Shown here: positions 21,601 to 31,457 of the stretch, piece after piece | How the letters are laid out: every line of letters starts with the position of its first letter | Position numbering within the stretch: position 1 is the first letter of the stretch | From: Spinacia oleracea | Lineage: Eukaryota; Streptophyta; Magnoliopsida; Caryophyllales; Amaranthaceae | Assembly: GCF_020520425.1 (NCBI RefSeq) | Contig: NC_079491.1 | Coordinates: 21,009,449 to 21,073,448 of the forward strand | DNA length: 64,000 bases | Direction: 5' to 3' | The notes under the pieces: model-generated | The model's input: only the letters and a program-made list of their open reading frames with translations | Told to the model about the DNA's origin: nothing | Databases searched by the model: none | Made by a program: the position numbers and the translations under genes

Positions 21601-22095
21601 TTCCAAAACTAGCCCGGAGGGCAACGACAAATAATATGTTCCTACAGCTAATGCAGCAATCCGTGCTCCATTTCCCACTCGTAGGTCGACTTCACCCTTG
21701 CTTAACTTTCTACTTCTTCTTAGTCCCTGTGGATTGGAACATAAGTGTGAGCCACAACCTGTATCTAATACCCAAGAAGTTGAATTAGCAAGTATACAGT
21801 CTATAACGAAAATACCTGAAGATGGAACGACTGTTCCGTTCTTCTGATCTTCCTTTAGCTTCAAGCAATCTCTCTTCCAATGCCCCTTCTTCTTGCAGTA
21901 GAAGCATTCGGATTCAGAAGTGGGTTGACTGACCTTCCTCTTTACAGATTTGGCGCCAGTTTGCTTAGTTGGGCTGGCCTTGTTGCCACCTTTCTTAGCA
22001 TTCCTCTTCTTTCCAGATTTCTTGAACTTGCCCCCATGCACCATAAGCACATCCTGCTTATCACTTTTGAGCGTCTTTTCAGCGGTCTTCAGCAT
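18679..22095 (-). CDS. Copia Pol polyprotein (zinc knuckle, protease, integrase, RT, RNase H)
   Basis: An uninterrupted frame of 1138 residues. In order: a CCHC knuckle CFYCKKKGHWKRDC (64-77), an aspartic protease with VLDTGCGSH (about 109-116), a GAG-pre-integrase motif HCRLGHIN, integrase core residues in HTDVCGPM, RSDRGGEY and NGVSERRNRT, a reverse transcriptase with MDVKTAFLNG and the catalytic YVDD in LVLYVDDILLIG, and an RNase H beginning near GYTDASFQTD. Integrase before RT is the copia order. All catalytic motifs look intact. The frame lies one base out of register with gag. It would be synthesised as part of a Gag-Pol protein. Confidence 0.93.
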   Translation of the reverse strand: MLKTAEKTLKSDKQDVLMVHGGKFKKSGKKRNAKKGGNKASPTKQTGAKSVKRKVSQPTSESECFYCKKKGHWKRDCLKLKEDQKNGTVVPSSGIFVIDCILANSTSWVLDTGCGSHLCSNPQGLRRSRKLSKGEVDLRVGNGARIAALAVGTYYLSLPSGLVLELEECFHVPSLTKNIISVSCLDAKGFSFLIKDNSCSFYFKEMFYGSARLVNGLYLLDHDKQVYNINTKKAKKDDSDLTYLWHCRLGHINLKRLERLQKEGILEPFDLEDYGKCESCLLGKMTKQPFSKVGERANELLGLIHTDVCGPMSTNARGGFSYFITFTDDFSRYGYVYLMKHKSESFDKFKEFQSEVENQLGKKIKALRSDRGGEYLSYEFDDHLKECGILSELTPPGTPQWNGVSERRNRTLLDMVRSMMGQAKLPLEFWGHALNTAALTINRAPSKDVEKTPYELWFGKPPNVSFLKIWGCEVYVKRLISDKLHPKSDKCILVGYPKETKGYYFYNTSENKVFVARDGVFLEKDHISKMTSGRKVDLEEIRVEQQTLENAQDDIQDETRRSLEESGENHGQSRNVTPRRSQRYRSQPERYLGILTNESYDVLLLESDEPATYKQAMTSPSSKQWQEAMQSELDSMSENQVWDLVDLPDGYQAIGSKWVFKLKKDKDGKLEVFKARLVAKGYRQVHGVDYDETFSPVAMLKSIRIMLAIAAYYDYEIWQMDVKTAFLNGILKETVFMTQPEGFEDPKNAKKVCKLKKSIYGLRQASRSWNIRFDEAVSDFGFIKNADESCVYKKVSGSKIAFLVLYVDDILLIGNDIPMLNSVKIWLGKCFSMKDLGEAQYILGIKIYRDRSKKMIGLSQSTYINKVLDRFKMADSKRGYLPMSHGITLSKNQCPKTLDERRRMNGIPYASLIGSIMYAMICTRPDVAYALSATSRYQSDPREAHWTAAKNILKYLKRHKDDFLVYGGDDELIVKGYTDASFQTDKDDFRSQSGFVFCLNGGVVSWKSAKQSTIADSTTEAEYIAAQEAAKEAIWLRKFIGELGVVPSIKGPIALYCDNNGAIAQAKEPRHHQRVKHVLRRFHLLREFVERKEVEINKIGTDDNISDPLTKPLPQAKHNSHTAAMESSILENGFDIPV

Positions 22096-22655
22096 ACCGT
22101 GAAGCTCAGTGAGCGTTTTGTCCAGACTATCATACTGTAGTTCAGTTTGAACTGATCATACCCGCTATGAAGAGAATGGAGGATGGTGTCTATAGCCATT
22201 TCCTGAGAAAATTGCTGATCCAGCCGACTCATATTCTCAATGAGTCCAATCATTTTGAGAACATGTGGACTTACGGGCTCGCCTTTCTTAAGCTTGGTCT
22301 CAAGAATTTGCCTATGAGTCTCGAATCTTTCGACTTGAGCCAGATCTTGGAACATGTTCTTCAACTCACTGATGATTGTGAAAGCATCTGAGTTGATGAA
22401 CGTTTTCTGCAGATCTGCACTCATGGTGGCGAGCATTAGACATTTCACATCCTTGTTGGCATCAATCCAACGATTGAGGGCTGCCTGAGTGACCCCGTCG
22501 CCTGCGGCTTCGGGCATCGCCTCTTCTAGGACATACTCCTTTTCTTCCTGCATAAGAACTATTTGCAAGTTCTTTTGCCAGTCAAGGAAGTTTTTCCCGT
22601 TCAACTTCTCCTTTTCGAGAATTGATCGAATGTTGAATGAATTGTTGTTTGCCAT
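22089..22655 (-). CDS. Copia Gag, frameshifted at its 3' end
   Basis: I place the start at the ATG at 22655 (MANNNSFNIRSILEKEKLNG), which matches the usual start of this Gag type. The longer frame from 22742 adds an unrelated N-terminus. The capsid-like domain (UBN2/Retrotran_gag type) covers most of the protein. Near 22125-22135 a one-base change shifts the frame, the frame then stops at 22089, and the continuation lies in the pol frame. A programmed frameshift is unlikely because copia elements normally use one frame; a mutation or sequencing error is more likely. Confidence 0.82.
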   Translation of the reverse strand: MANNNSFNIRSILEKEKLNGKNFLDWQKNLQIVLMQEEKEYVLEEAMPEAAGDGVTQAALNRWIDANKDVKCLMLATMSADLQKTFINSDAFTIISELKNMFQDLAQVERFETHRQILETKLKKGEPVSPHVLKMIGLIENMSRLDQQFSQEMAIDTILHSLHSGYDQFKLNYSMIVWTKRSLSFTVC

Positions 22656-22742
22656 ATTTAAAACTACAATTGAAAAGAATAAACAAATAAATAACCATTC
22701 ACAGTTTCTCTTAATAAACTTAAATTCTAGCATTTCATGCAT

Positions 22743-25488
22743 AATTCAATGTTCATTAAGCATTTTATTCAAGTTATGTGTTCCGGCAGGTGTGAATAAA
22801 ATGATTCCAAGATCCTAAAATCATTGAAGAACTAAGCACAGTTTGTCGACTTAATCCTAAAACATCTTAGGTAAGCAAAAGCCTTTTGCTAATAGTATAG
22901 AAACTATTCTTGGTTGATAGGTACGTCTAAGAACTTATTAGGTAAACCTATCGATTTTTCCACGACATAAAAGGACTCCTTACTTATATCGTTGAGTTTC
23001 ACCAAAACTAACATGTACTCACAATTATTTGTGTACCTTGCCCCTTTAGGACCAATAAGTAACACCTCGCTGAGCGACAACTATTACTAGATTGATGTAA
23101 AGGATATCCAAGCAAGTGTATATTTTGGCATGGCACCTTTTAACTCAATTTTTAAGTTTGGAACTTAAGGCTCTTACTATGTTGGTTAGATTTTAAGTGA
23201 ACTAAAATCCTTAATCATGCAACATAATCAAGCTTTTGATCTCATGCATTTTAAGACATATTTAAAAGCAATAAATAACTTAAAACATGCATAAGATAAA
23301 TGTGATCTAGTATGGCCCGACTTCATCTTGAAGCTTTAACTTCAAAGTCTGTCTTGAAAATCTCCGTGGGAGGCACCATTTTCTTCAAATAGGATAAGCT
23401 ATAATTAAAACTAATTACAACTATTTGATGGTACGCAGACCATATTTGAATTGAAAAACAACTTTGGTACTTTAGACCAATTACATTCAAATTAATGGTA
23501 CGCAGACCATATTTTCTATCCTATTTGGGCCATACTAGTCACTTCATAACCTGCAAAACAGTACATATACAATATATACCATTCACCCATTCATTATCAT
23601 GAATGACCCACATAGCTGGTTAGTAAAACACATTATGCATCACATAAACATTTGCATCATTTAAACAAGGGCACCAATAATCTACAAATTATTCAGTCCT
23701 TATTAATTCTAATCAAGTTGTTTTAACCTTAAGGATTTGTAGACCTAATCAAGAGTTTATGACTAAAAAGGGCTCCCACTTAAACCAATAAATTCATATG
23801 CTTTACTAATTTTAAACATAAAAATGTATTTCTAGTCTAACCGGAAACATACAAATTTAAGTAAAATTTAAAGCTCATATAAATTTATAATTGAATCCAA
23901 AAATTTAATTTAATTTCAGTCGTATTTAAATTAATTCATGATTTTAATTTTAGTAAAATAATTAGAATAAATAAAATTTATTATAATTACAATATTCAAA
24001 ATTAAAATCCAAGAAAATAATTTAAATTATTAATTTTAAAATTAATTAAAATTACGTAAACTGAAAATTTCAAATTAAAATTTCAAAACGATCTAATCGC
24101 AACGCAACAATCCTCACGCATCGAACGCCCATGGGCCACACGCACACAGCCATCGCTGGCCATGTGCGCGCAGCCCATGCGCTATGTCGCATTGCTGCTG
24201 CTCAACATCGCAAGGCATCACGCATGGTGCTCGCTACGCGCGCCAGCGCTCGACGCACGAGCATGCTGCCGCAGCCCATCGCTGGGCGCAACACTTTTCG
24301 CACGTCGCAACACGCACTCGCACGCCATCGCTGGGCGCAGCGTTCGTCGCACGCGCAACAAGCGCTCGCACGCCATCGCTGGGCGCAGCGCTCGTCGCAC
24401 GCACAACAAGCGCTCGCAGCGCGCGAGCGATCGATGCTTGGCGCAGCACTCGTGGCACGCGAGCTTACGCTCGCTGCGCGCGAGGCTCCGCACGCTTGTG
24501 CGAGGCAGTGCGCGCTGTGGCGCAGCTCGCTTGCTGCCCACACGCGACTGCTCGTGCCTTGCTCTCGCCCTCGCCCATTCGCCCATTGCACACAGCCCAC
24601 GACACAAGGCAGGGCTGCTGCCTTGTGCTCGTGCACCATGGCCTTGCTCATTGCATTCGTACCGCATGGGCGACGAGCTCCCTTGCTCGTCGTCACATGC
24701 CCGCACTATACAACACCCCTTAAGGGTAACCCGTAGCGTCCATTGCTTTGTGCGTGCAAGTTATATGAGCGAATCGCATAAAATTTTAAAATTTATATTC
24801 AAAATTAATGACAAATTAATAAATAATATTAATTTCATAATTTTAGGGCGAAAAATCGAAAATTTATTATTCAATTGATTTCCGATTAACATGGATTCAA
24901 GTCTAGGTCATAAAAATTTAAAATTTAACATAAATTTACAATTTTTATGGTGGTTTTTAATCATAGGTATCTAATTAAATTATAACTAATTATGAAAATC
25001 AAATTAATTCTAAATTATTCCAATTTTCAACAAATTAATCATAATTACAAATTAGATTGCATAATTAACAAGGTTAGGCATTCAAACTTGTTAAACATAT
25101 ACAGTAGGTCAATCAAAAATTCAAGATTTATCAACAAGAATCGCAAATATTTAATTTAACATCTTAAATTTACGAAATTTTGCATTCGAAAAACTAAAAC
25201 CTCCGAAAAGTCATAGTTAGGCTTCGAATTTGAGAATTCTGGGTTCGGCCGAAAAATAACTATTTTTGTCAAAATTTTAGAATGCCTTTTACATGCGGAA
25301 TTGACACAAAAATCACTCAAATTGGATGAGTAACGAAGAAACTGCCGAAAAACTGCGTACGTATAATTAAATAAACGCAATTTGCAATTAATTAACAATT
25401 ACGAAAATTAATCACCCCTTTTAATTCTTGCAAATTTGTAATATTTAACCATGTTCATGCAATTTAGATTATGAAAATAATAAGAGGC
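22743..25488 (-). other. Copia 5' leader, about 2.8 kb
   Basis: Unusually long gene-free leader between the 5' LTR and gag. It holds a near-duplicate TGGTACGCAGACCAT pair near 23430 and 23500 and a GC-rich block at about 24100-24740 with tandem repeats. The rest is AT-rich. ORFs in the GC-rich block occur in all frames of both strands and look spurious. Confidence 0.65.
24271..24417. repeat. GC-rich tandem repeat, about 48 bp, three copies
   Basis: The unit contains CGCACGCCATCGCTGGGCGC followed by AGCGCTCGTCGCACG. Two copies are close and the first is more diverged. It lies within the copia leader. Confidence 0.7.
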
Positions 25489-25500
25489 TCGTGATACCAC
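25489..25500 (-). other. Copia primer binding site, initiator-tRNA-Met-like
   Basis: On the minus strand the 5' LTR is followed by GTGGTATCACGAGCC. This resembles the plant initiator tRNA-Met site TGGTATCAGAGC with one extra base. Confidence 0.6.
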
Positions 25501-26898
25501 TGTTAGGTTATGATACATATGACAATTCATAAATCATGCGGAAAAACCATAAAGCCAGGAAAACATATTATTTACACATAATCATTTAGCATAGTTTAGA
25601 TGCATACTCTTTGTTGCGTGGCTTCCCTAGCTGCGCCCGAACCGAACAAGAACAAGTCTTTAGGACTCCAAGTGTCGTCCCTCCGTAGATAGTCCACAGC
25701 ACGTCCGGATCCGCCTTAAGATTGACCAACTAGAATCGCCCTTAAGGTACTACTTATTTTTGGCTAAATGGGCAAGAGTTATGGCTGATTTTTCTGCTTA
25801 AAAATCCTAGCTTTGAATACTTGAAAACTTGTATATAAATTTATGACCCTAGGCATATATTTATAGAACCTTGGAAAGGATTTCGAATCCTGTTAGAATA
25901 CTAATTAATTAATTAGAATCCTATTAGAACTCTAAATAATTAATTTAATCTTTTAGGATTAGGATTTAATCTATGCACGAATTCTGATAGCTTTAGGATT
26001 CGTATAGCACGTACACACGCACCGCACGAGCATCGCACGCCCATGCGCGAGCCTTGCGGCCCACGCTGTGCGCACGGCACACAGGCCCACTGCCCGCAGC
26101 CCATTTGTGCGCGCGCGCCAGCCTTGGCTGGGACTGGCCTTGCGCTGGGCCTGGTCGAGGAATTGGCGTGTTGTTGGATGCGTGTGGCTTGCTGGGCGAT
26201 GGCCTGGCTTCGTGCTGGGCCCTCGTCCGGCAGGCCTCGTCCGATGCTTATTCGTACGATACGCTTCCGATTAAATTCCCGGTTCCGGAATTCATTTCCG
26301 ATACGAACAATATTTAACATTTCCGATTCCGGAATCAATTTCCGTTTCGAACAAATATTTAATATTTCCGTTTCCGGAATTATTTTCCGATTCCGATAAT
26401 ATTTCCGATTCTGACAATATTTCCGTTTCCGGCAATATTTCCGATTCCGGCAATATTTCTATTTCCGATAATATTTTCCGATACGTACCATGTTTCCGTT
26501 TCCGGCAACATCTACGACTTGGATAATATTTATATTTCCGATACGATCCATATTTCCGTTTCCGGCAATATCATCGTTTCCGGAGTATTCATTTCTTGCC
26601 TGTGACGATCTCAGCTCCCACTGAAACCAAGATCCGTCGATTCCGAATATCCATAGATGGAGTATTTAATGTCATTAAATACTTGATCCGTTTACGTACT
26701 ATTTGTGTGACCCTACGGGTTCAGTCAAGAGTAAGCTGTGGATTAATATCATTAATTCCACTTGAACTGAAGCGGCCTCTAGCTAGGCATTCAGCTCACT
26801 TGATCTCACTGAATTATTAACTTGTTAATTAATACTGAACCGCATTTATTAGACTTAACATATAATGCATACTTGGACCAAGGGCATTATTTCCTTCA
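25501..26898 (-). repeat. Copia 5' LTR
   Basis: Same length and termini as the 3' LTR (offset 9072). The element's promoter is probably the TATAAATATA on the minus strand at 25856-25865. It is followed by duplication GTAAG at 26899-26903. Confidence 0.93.
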
Positions 26899-26903
26899 GT
26901 AAG

Positions 26904-27258
26904 GATATCCTGCCTCTGGAGTTATCGAAGAGCGAGTACTCCTCTCGGTAGTTACAGTCCCCCGAACCCTCAATCTCTACCCTGCGGGTGTACGTTGAGC
27001 GATCCCCACCACCAGGGATCACAAGGGAACCTACGGTCGTCGTGGTCAAACATAATTGCACTCCCTTTATGTCACGATAACCGGGTTTTGTCAGTTTTTC
27101 TCATTGTCGTTAAAAACTGAATGGCGACTCCTATATTACTAGTCAATTGGGTGTAAACTCACAGGAAATCCAATTACACTTGATTTGACAAAAAGAAACG
27201 TCACGCCCACGAGGGACGAGGTCACGCATTAGACTCGTGCTTTTTCGACCCCCTCACA
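26904..27258 (+). repeat. Tat-like 5' LTR, right part
   Basis: Continues the LTR interrupted at 16428 and ends CA immediately before the primer binding site. Together the two parts make an LTR of 1435 bp. Confidence 0.8.
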
Positions 27259-27259
27259 G

Positions 27260-27277
27260 TGGCGACTCTGCTGGGGA
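27260..27277 (+). other. Primer binding site, tRNA-Arg type
   Basis: TGGCGACTCTGCTGGGGA resembles the complement of the 3' end of a plant tRNA-Arg, the primer of Tat/Ogre elements. Confidence 0.75.
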
Positions 27278-28485
27278 TAGTGAAGGAAATACTCGTGCTT
27301 GTAGGTAATCAAAATAGCCAAAGGGTGAAACGATCCTACCCCGCGTTTATTTCCCAATCAAGTTGGGACGACCTGAAAATCAGCATATTAATGTGAACGG
27401 GCAGAACCGCATAACGAATCTCGGCTCCCTCGGGAGTTGGGACTAAGGATACCTTTTTTCGCCAATAGGGGGTGCACACGCCGCGCATGTTGCCCACTCG
27501 ATACTTGTGCAGGTAGTACACCTATCCCGAACCCAATCGCTCGCCCATTAGGTCCCTCTCGCCTGCATGCCCCCTTGGCTTGCACTTGCGGGTTGGCCTC
27601 TTGAGCGAAATTCGTCTGCTGAAGACACTACCTCGACCGGGGCATGTGTTGGATCTACGATAGAAGCGGTACCAAGCCAGGCGCAAATAACTACCCATAG
27701 AAGCCTATCATAAACTACATGACATATTATTATTGCCTCATGATGGAATGTTAGTTATGTGTAGCGAAATATATGATTGTGTGTGACAAACTGTCCTAGA
27801 AAAACCAACGACCTTAAAAATTTCCCAAACATTCATAAACCAATTTGCCAAAGAGTTATACCGAAACACGTGTTCCGCAAACCTGAACGATCGCTACAAA
27901 AATAAGCGACGCTCGGGATGGCCTGTAACGAATCCCACAAACGCTGCACAACGCGTAAAGGACGTTATTAGGCAAGCACGCAAAATCGAAGTCGCGTAAA
28001 CAAAAGTAGACGCAAACAGAAAACGAGAACCAGCCAGGGACGCATTTTCAACGCCCCTGGCTGGGCGCCAGAATTTCTCACGCCCTATGCTGGGCGCTGA
28101 AGTTGCTGCTTGGCCTTCTGGTCAGGCGCAGCAGCCTCGGCGCCCGCGCAAAAGGAAAATACGTAGCACAAAAAACCTTCGTAAAAAAGAATTGCTGCGA
28201 GGGCGTAAGAAAAGCGCTCAATTTCAAAAGCGACTCGTAAAAAATTAATAACTCTTTGCGTCGTTGTTAGGCCTCCTACGACGACAATGCTCGGCACTAA
28301 AAACCGAACATGCTAATAATTATGAATGTCACACGGGCAAGTGTTTCGAAAATCCAAAGAATGGCCAAAAGAAAAAAAAACTAAAAAGTGTACCAACAAA
28401 AGAAAGAGTGAAAAACCAATAGAGAGAGTCGAAGTCTAGACTAAGTAACACTTGAAACTTTGGGACCTAAACTTTAGCTTATCTT
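27278..28485 (+). other. Tat-like 5' leader
   Basis: About 1.2 kb without a credible gene. It includes the palindrome copy at 28045-28101 near the end. Confidence 0.6.
28045..28101. repeat. GC-rich two-lobed palindrome, copy 2 (leader)
   Basis: TTTTCAACGCCCC at the left and GGGCGCTGAAG at the right form outer arms; inside are CTGGGCGCC and CGCCCTATGC segments that can pair as inner lobes. Confidence 0.7.
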
Positions 28486-30441
28486 ATGCATAGGACTGGT
28501 CCTGCCACTTGGTGCCGATCAGGAAATCAACGGTTAGTGCGCCTCGAAGATACATCGCCAGCACCAGGTTTAGTGACTCCAAGCTCCGTCCGTCATCACT
28601 CATTTCAAGGATCTCCGCTTCCCCAACCTCGATTCGCACCCTCAAACATGTCCATTAAAGAATTGCAAGAGCAGATGGCTCAAATGACCCAACTCATGGG
28701 CCAACTGAAAATGGAAAACGAAGCCTTAGCGGCTGCACAAGCCAAAAATGACCTCGATAACGAGAAGATGATTGAAAAAATGGTCCTACAACAAACCATG
28801 GGGAGCAAGTACTTCTCCCTCGATCCTGAACCTTTTCCTGGCAAACTACCAGAAAAGTTTAGTTCATCTAACTTACCAAAGTTTAAAGCCATGGACAATC
28901 CCCGTGATCATCTATTGAGCTTTGTGAATGCCATGAACTTGAAAGGCGTGTACAAGTCCATGTATTTACCTGCCTTTCCTTTGTCCTTGGAACCTGTGCC
29001 GCTCAAATGGTACTATCACCAGGACCCTAAGCTCTTCCCCACTTGGGAAGACTTCGTCAATGTCTTCATCAAGAAAAACTCGTCGAACATGGATTTTCAA
29101 GTCACCATGCGCGAGCTAGAAGTTCTCTTCCAAAAGAAAAATGAGGGTTTCACAACCTACTTTGCTAGATGGAGGAATCAGGCGGCCCAGCTAATCAATA
29201 GACCTCCCGAAACAGAATTGGTCCAAAAATTCATTGATAACCTGGACCCGGCCTACAGACAGCACCTTAGGTACCTGGGACTTGACACTTTCAAAAGAGT
29301 TTATGATGTGGGAATAAAGATCGAGGATGATCTCGCGAAAACAATGCAAAGTAAACCCGCATATAAAAGCAATACCTACAACAGGGGCAACACATCCCAA
29401 GCCCAAGAAGTCCATGCCGTAGAGGAGACTCCCGCCCGGAGAAACCCTGGAAGATGGGTCCGAGACCGAAAGTTTGCCCCACTCGGGTCGACTTTGGTAC
29501 AAGCCTTTGAAAGGCCAACCAATCAAGGAAAGTTGAGACCTATAGGCCCCACCCGTGACCCTCCTGTCAAGAACAGATATTGGGTCAAAGGTACTTACTG
29601 CAAATTCCATCAAGGAAATGGGCATGACACCGAAAATTGCTGGAATCTAAAACATACGATCCAGGACATGATAGAGGATGAAGTGATACCTCTCCCTAAC
29701 GTTGGCAAACCCAACAACAACAAGAGCCCACTCGGCTCTTGTCACATCTCTCTCGACCAACCAGAAAATGAGAATTTCGACCCAACGGTGTACATTACAC
29801 CCCAAGGTGCACCACCCGCTGTGGTCCCTATGGATCGAATCGAGAGAGAAGTATGTGGTGTGTGGAATGATGATGCTGAAGATATTTACCTATGTCAAGT
29901 GTCGGGCCAGGACCTCTTTACTGAAACTTGGCCCGGGTATGCTCTCATTGACACCACCCCTCAGGAGCCCGAGGTCGACAACCTCACCCGATCCGGAAGG
30001 ATATACCAACCGGATATTCACCCACCTCCTATGGGCGATATCCCAGTTAGGCAAACTCCTGAGAATGGACGGCACACCACCGTCGCGGAAGTCATTGAAA
30101 ATCCTCTCTTGAAACAACTAAAAAGAACCAAAGCCGAAATTACCATATGGGATCTCATGTGTACTTCAAAGGAACATCGCGAAAAGCTTATTCGCTCACT
30201 CGACCTCATCTCAGTACCTACAGATATCACACCTGACTCACTGGTTAGCCATGTCACGAGAGATATCGGAGAAAAGGCCATAGTTTTCACTGACAAAGAC
30301 TTGCCCAAAGAGGGGGGTGCTCACAACAAAGCCCTTTATCTAGTGGTTGGATGCAAAGGACAAAACATCCCCCTAGCGCTCGTAGATAACGGTTCGGCGG
30401 TCAATGTTTGCCCATTGCGAACCGCCCATTGCTTGGACTAG
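28486..30441 (+). CDS. Tat/Ogre-like Gag and start of protease
   Basis: A 651-residue frame. A coiled-coil-like segment (about 55-105, KELQEQMAQMTQLMGQ) precedes a retrotransposon Gag domain (about 125-280, with PLKWYYHQDP and TYFARWRNQAAQLINRP). A zinc-knuckle-like motif YCKFHQGNGHDTENC is at about 371-385, and the protease active site LVDNGSAVNVCP lies near the end. The frame ends by a one-base shift near 30430; the next frame carries on at once. The ATG at 28486 is the first in frame; an internal ATG at 28648 is an alternative start. Confidence 0.82.
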   Translation: MHRTGPATWCRSGNQRLVRLEDTSPAPGLVTPSSVRHHSFQGSPLPQPRFAPSNMSIKELQEQMAQMTQLMGQLKMENEALAAAQAKNDLDNEKMIEKMVLQQTMGSKYFSLDPEPFPGKLPEKFSSSNLPKFKAMDNPRDHLLSFVNAMNLKGVYKSMYLPAFPLSLEPVPLKWYYHQDPKLFPTWEDFVNVFIKKNSSNMDFQVTMRELEVLFQKKNEGFTTYFARWRNQAAQLINRPPETELVQKFIDNLDPAYRQHLRYLGLDTFKRVYDVGIKIEDDLAKTMQSKPAYKSNTYNRGNTSQAQEVHAVEETPARRNPGRWVRDRKFAPLGSTLVQAFERPTNQGKLRPIGPTRDPPVKNRYWVKGTYCKFHQGNGHDTENCWNLKHTIQDMIEDEVIPLPNVGKPNNNKSPLGSCHISLDQPENENFDPTVYITPQGAPPAVVPMDRIEREVCGVWNDDAEDIYLCQVSGQDLFTETWPGYALIDTTPQEPEVDNLTRSGRIYQPDIHPPPMGDIPVRQTPENGRHTTVAEVIENPLLKQLKRTKAEITIWDLMCTSKEHREKLIRSLDLISVPTDITPDSLVSHVTRDIGEKAIVFTDKDLPKEGGAHNKALYLVVGCKGQNIPLALVDNGSAVNVCPLRTAHCLD

Positions 30442-31457
30442 GAAATGATGACTTCCAAACCTCCACGCAAGGGGTACGAGCTTATGATAACTCCCGAAGG
30501 CCTGTGTTGGGAAAAATCAACCTCACCATACAAACCGGGCCTGTGGCACGCACCACGGAGTTTCAAATAATTGACATCAAGCCCACTTTCAACCTCCTCT
30601 TGGGGCGACCTTGGATCAATGACTTAGGAGGTGTGGCTTCTACCTTGCACCAAATGGTTAAACTTAACTATAACGGGGTAATACTAGAAATCCGCGCCCC
30701 TCCTCTCGACGCCAGTTGTACTATGGTTGGAACGGCCGAAACTGCAGACGACCTTTATGGGTTTCAAATGGAAGAAACAATCCAGTTCATCGAAGATTAT
30801 GATCCAGCATTCCTAGACCCGCATGCATCCCGAGTCATCCCTAGAATGATGTTAGCTCAAGGTTATTTCCCTGGAACCCCATTGGGCATAAGAAAGAAGG
30901 AATGCACATTCCATCCTTTACCCAACAAATCTACTCCCTTTGGCTTAGGCTATGAACAAACGGAGGAAGATATTGTTGACCGCCTGTCTAGGCTACGCCT
31001 TAACAAGGCCAAACAAACCACCCTCCTTTCCCCATATCAAAGAACCCTTAACGGGATGTTCGTTCGGGAAGGAGAAGGACACCCATGCTGTGATTTCCCT
31101 GAACCCTTCGTTCAGGATGGCTTGCTAAAACTAGGATTTGAAATCTTCCATGACTGCCACACCTTGGATGAGGCACCCCACCTCACCAAGACTAAAACAA
31201 CTGAAATATTGGACGACCAGGCTCTATGGACATTGTTTAACGAATCGAGGCCTATGGAGGACGAGACTGTGACGACTACCCTAGCTTTACAAGATGAAGG
31301 TTTCGATCCAACCCGGTTAATCGCTCCTGCATCAACGCTAGAAGAGATCGAGAACGGATGGGTGAAGACATATCAGTGGGTCAATGCAAAAGGAATAGAA
31401 TTCAAGATGAGTACCGGTGAAGGACCAAAGTTTTACGAGACTAAACCCAAGGCTTGA
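30408..31457 (+). pseudogene. Tat-like protease and pre-RT region, without RT
   Basis: Continues the protease after the frameshift (FNLLLGRPWINDLGGVASTLHQ) and then a pre-RT region with FGLGYEQTEEDIVDRLSRLRL. In full Tat elements this leads into reverse transcriptase. Here the frame stops at 31457 and no RT motif follows on either strand. I infer that the polymerase and integrase were lost, making the copy dependent on other elements. Confidence 0.75.

Larger units (their letters stand above)
16429..26898 (-). mobile_element. Ty1/copia LTR retrotransposon, nearly intact, minus strand
   Basis: Two LTRs of identical length (1398 bp each) with about ten visible substitutions, a 5-bp duplication GTAAG, an initiator-Met-type primer site, one gag, one uninterrupted pol in copia order (protease, integrase, RT, RNase H) and a polypurine tract. 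The only coding defect I see is a one-base frameshift between gag and pol. The element is the youngest insertion of its nest, since it splits the Tat-like LTR. Confidence 0.95.

Noticed and set aside
22656-22742. Copia Gag start at 22742
   Set aside because: The extra 29 residues are hydrophobic and unlike Gag; the ATG at 22655 gives the usual N-terminus.
24131-24878. Six overlapping ORFs of 74-238 codons in the copia leader
   Set aside because: All lie in a GC-rich tandem repeat and occur in every frame of both strands.
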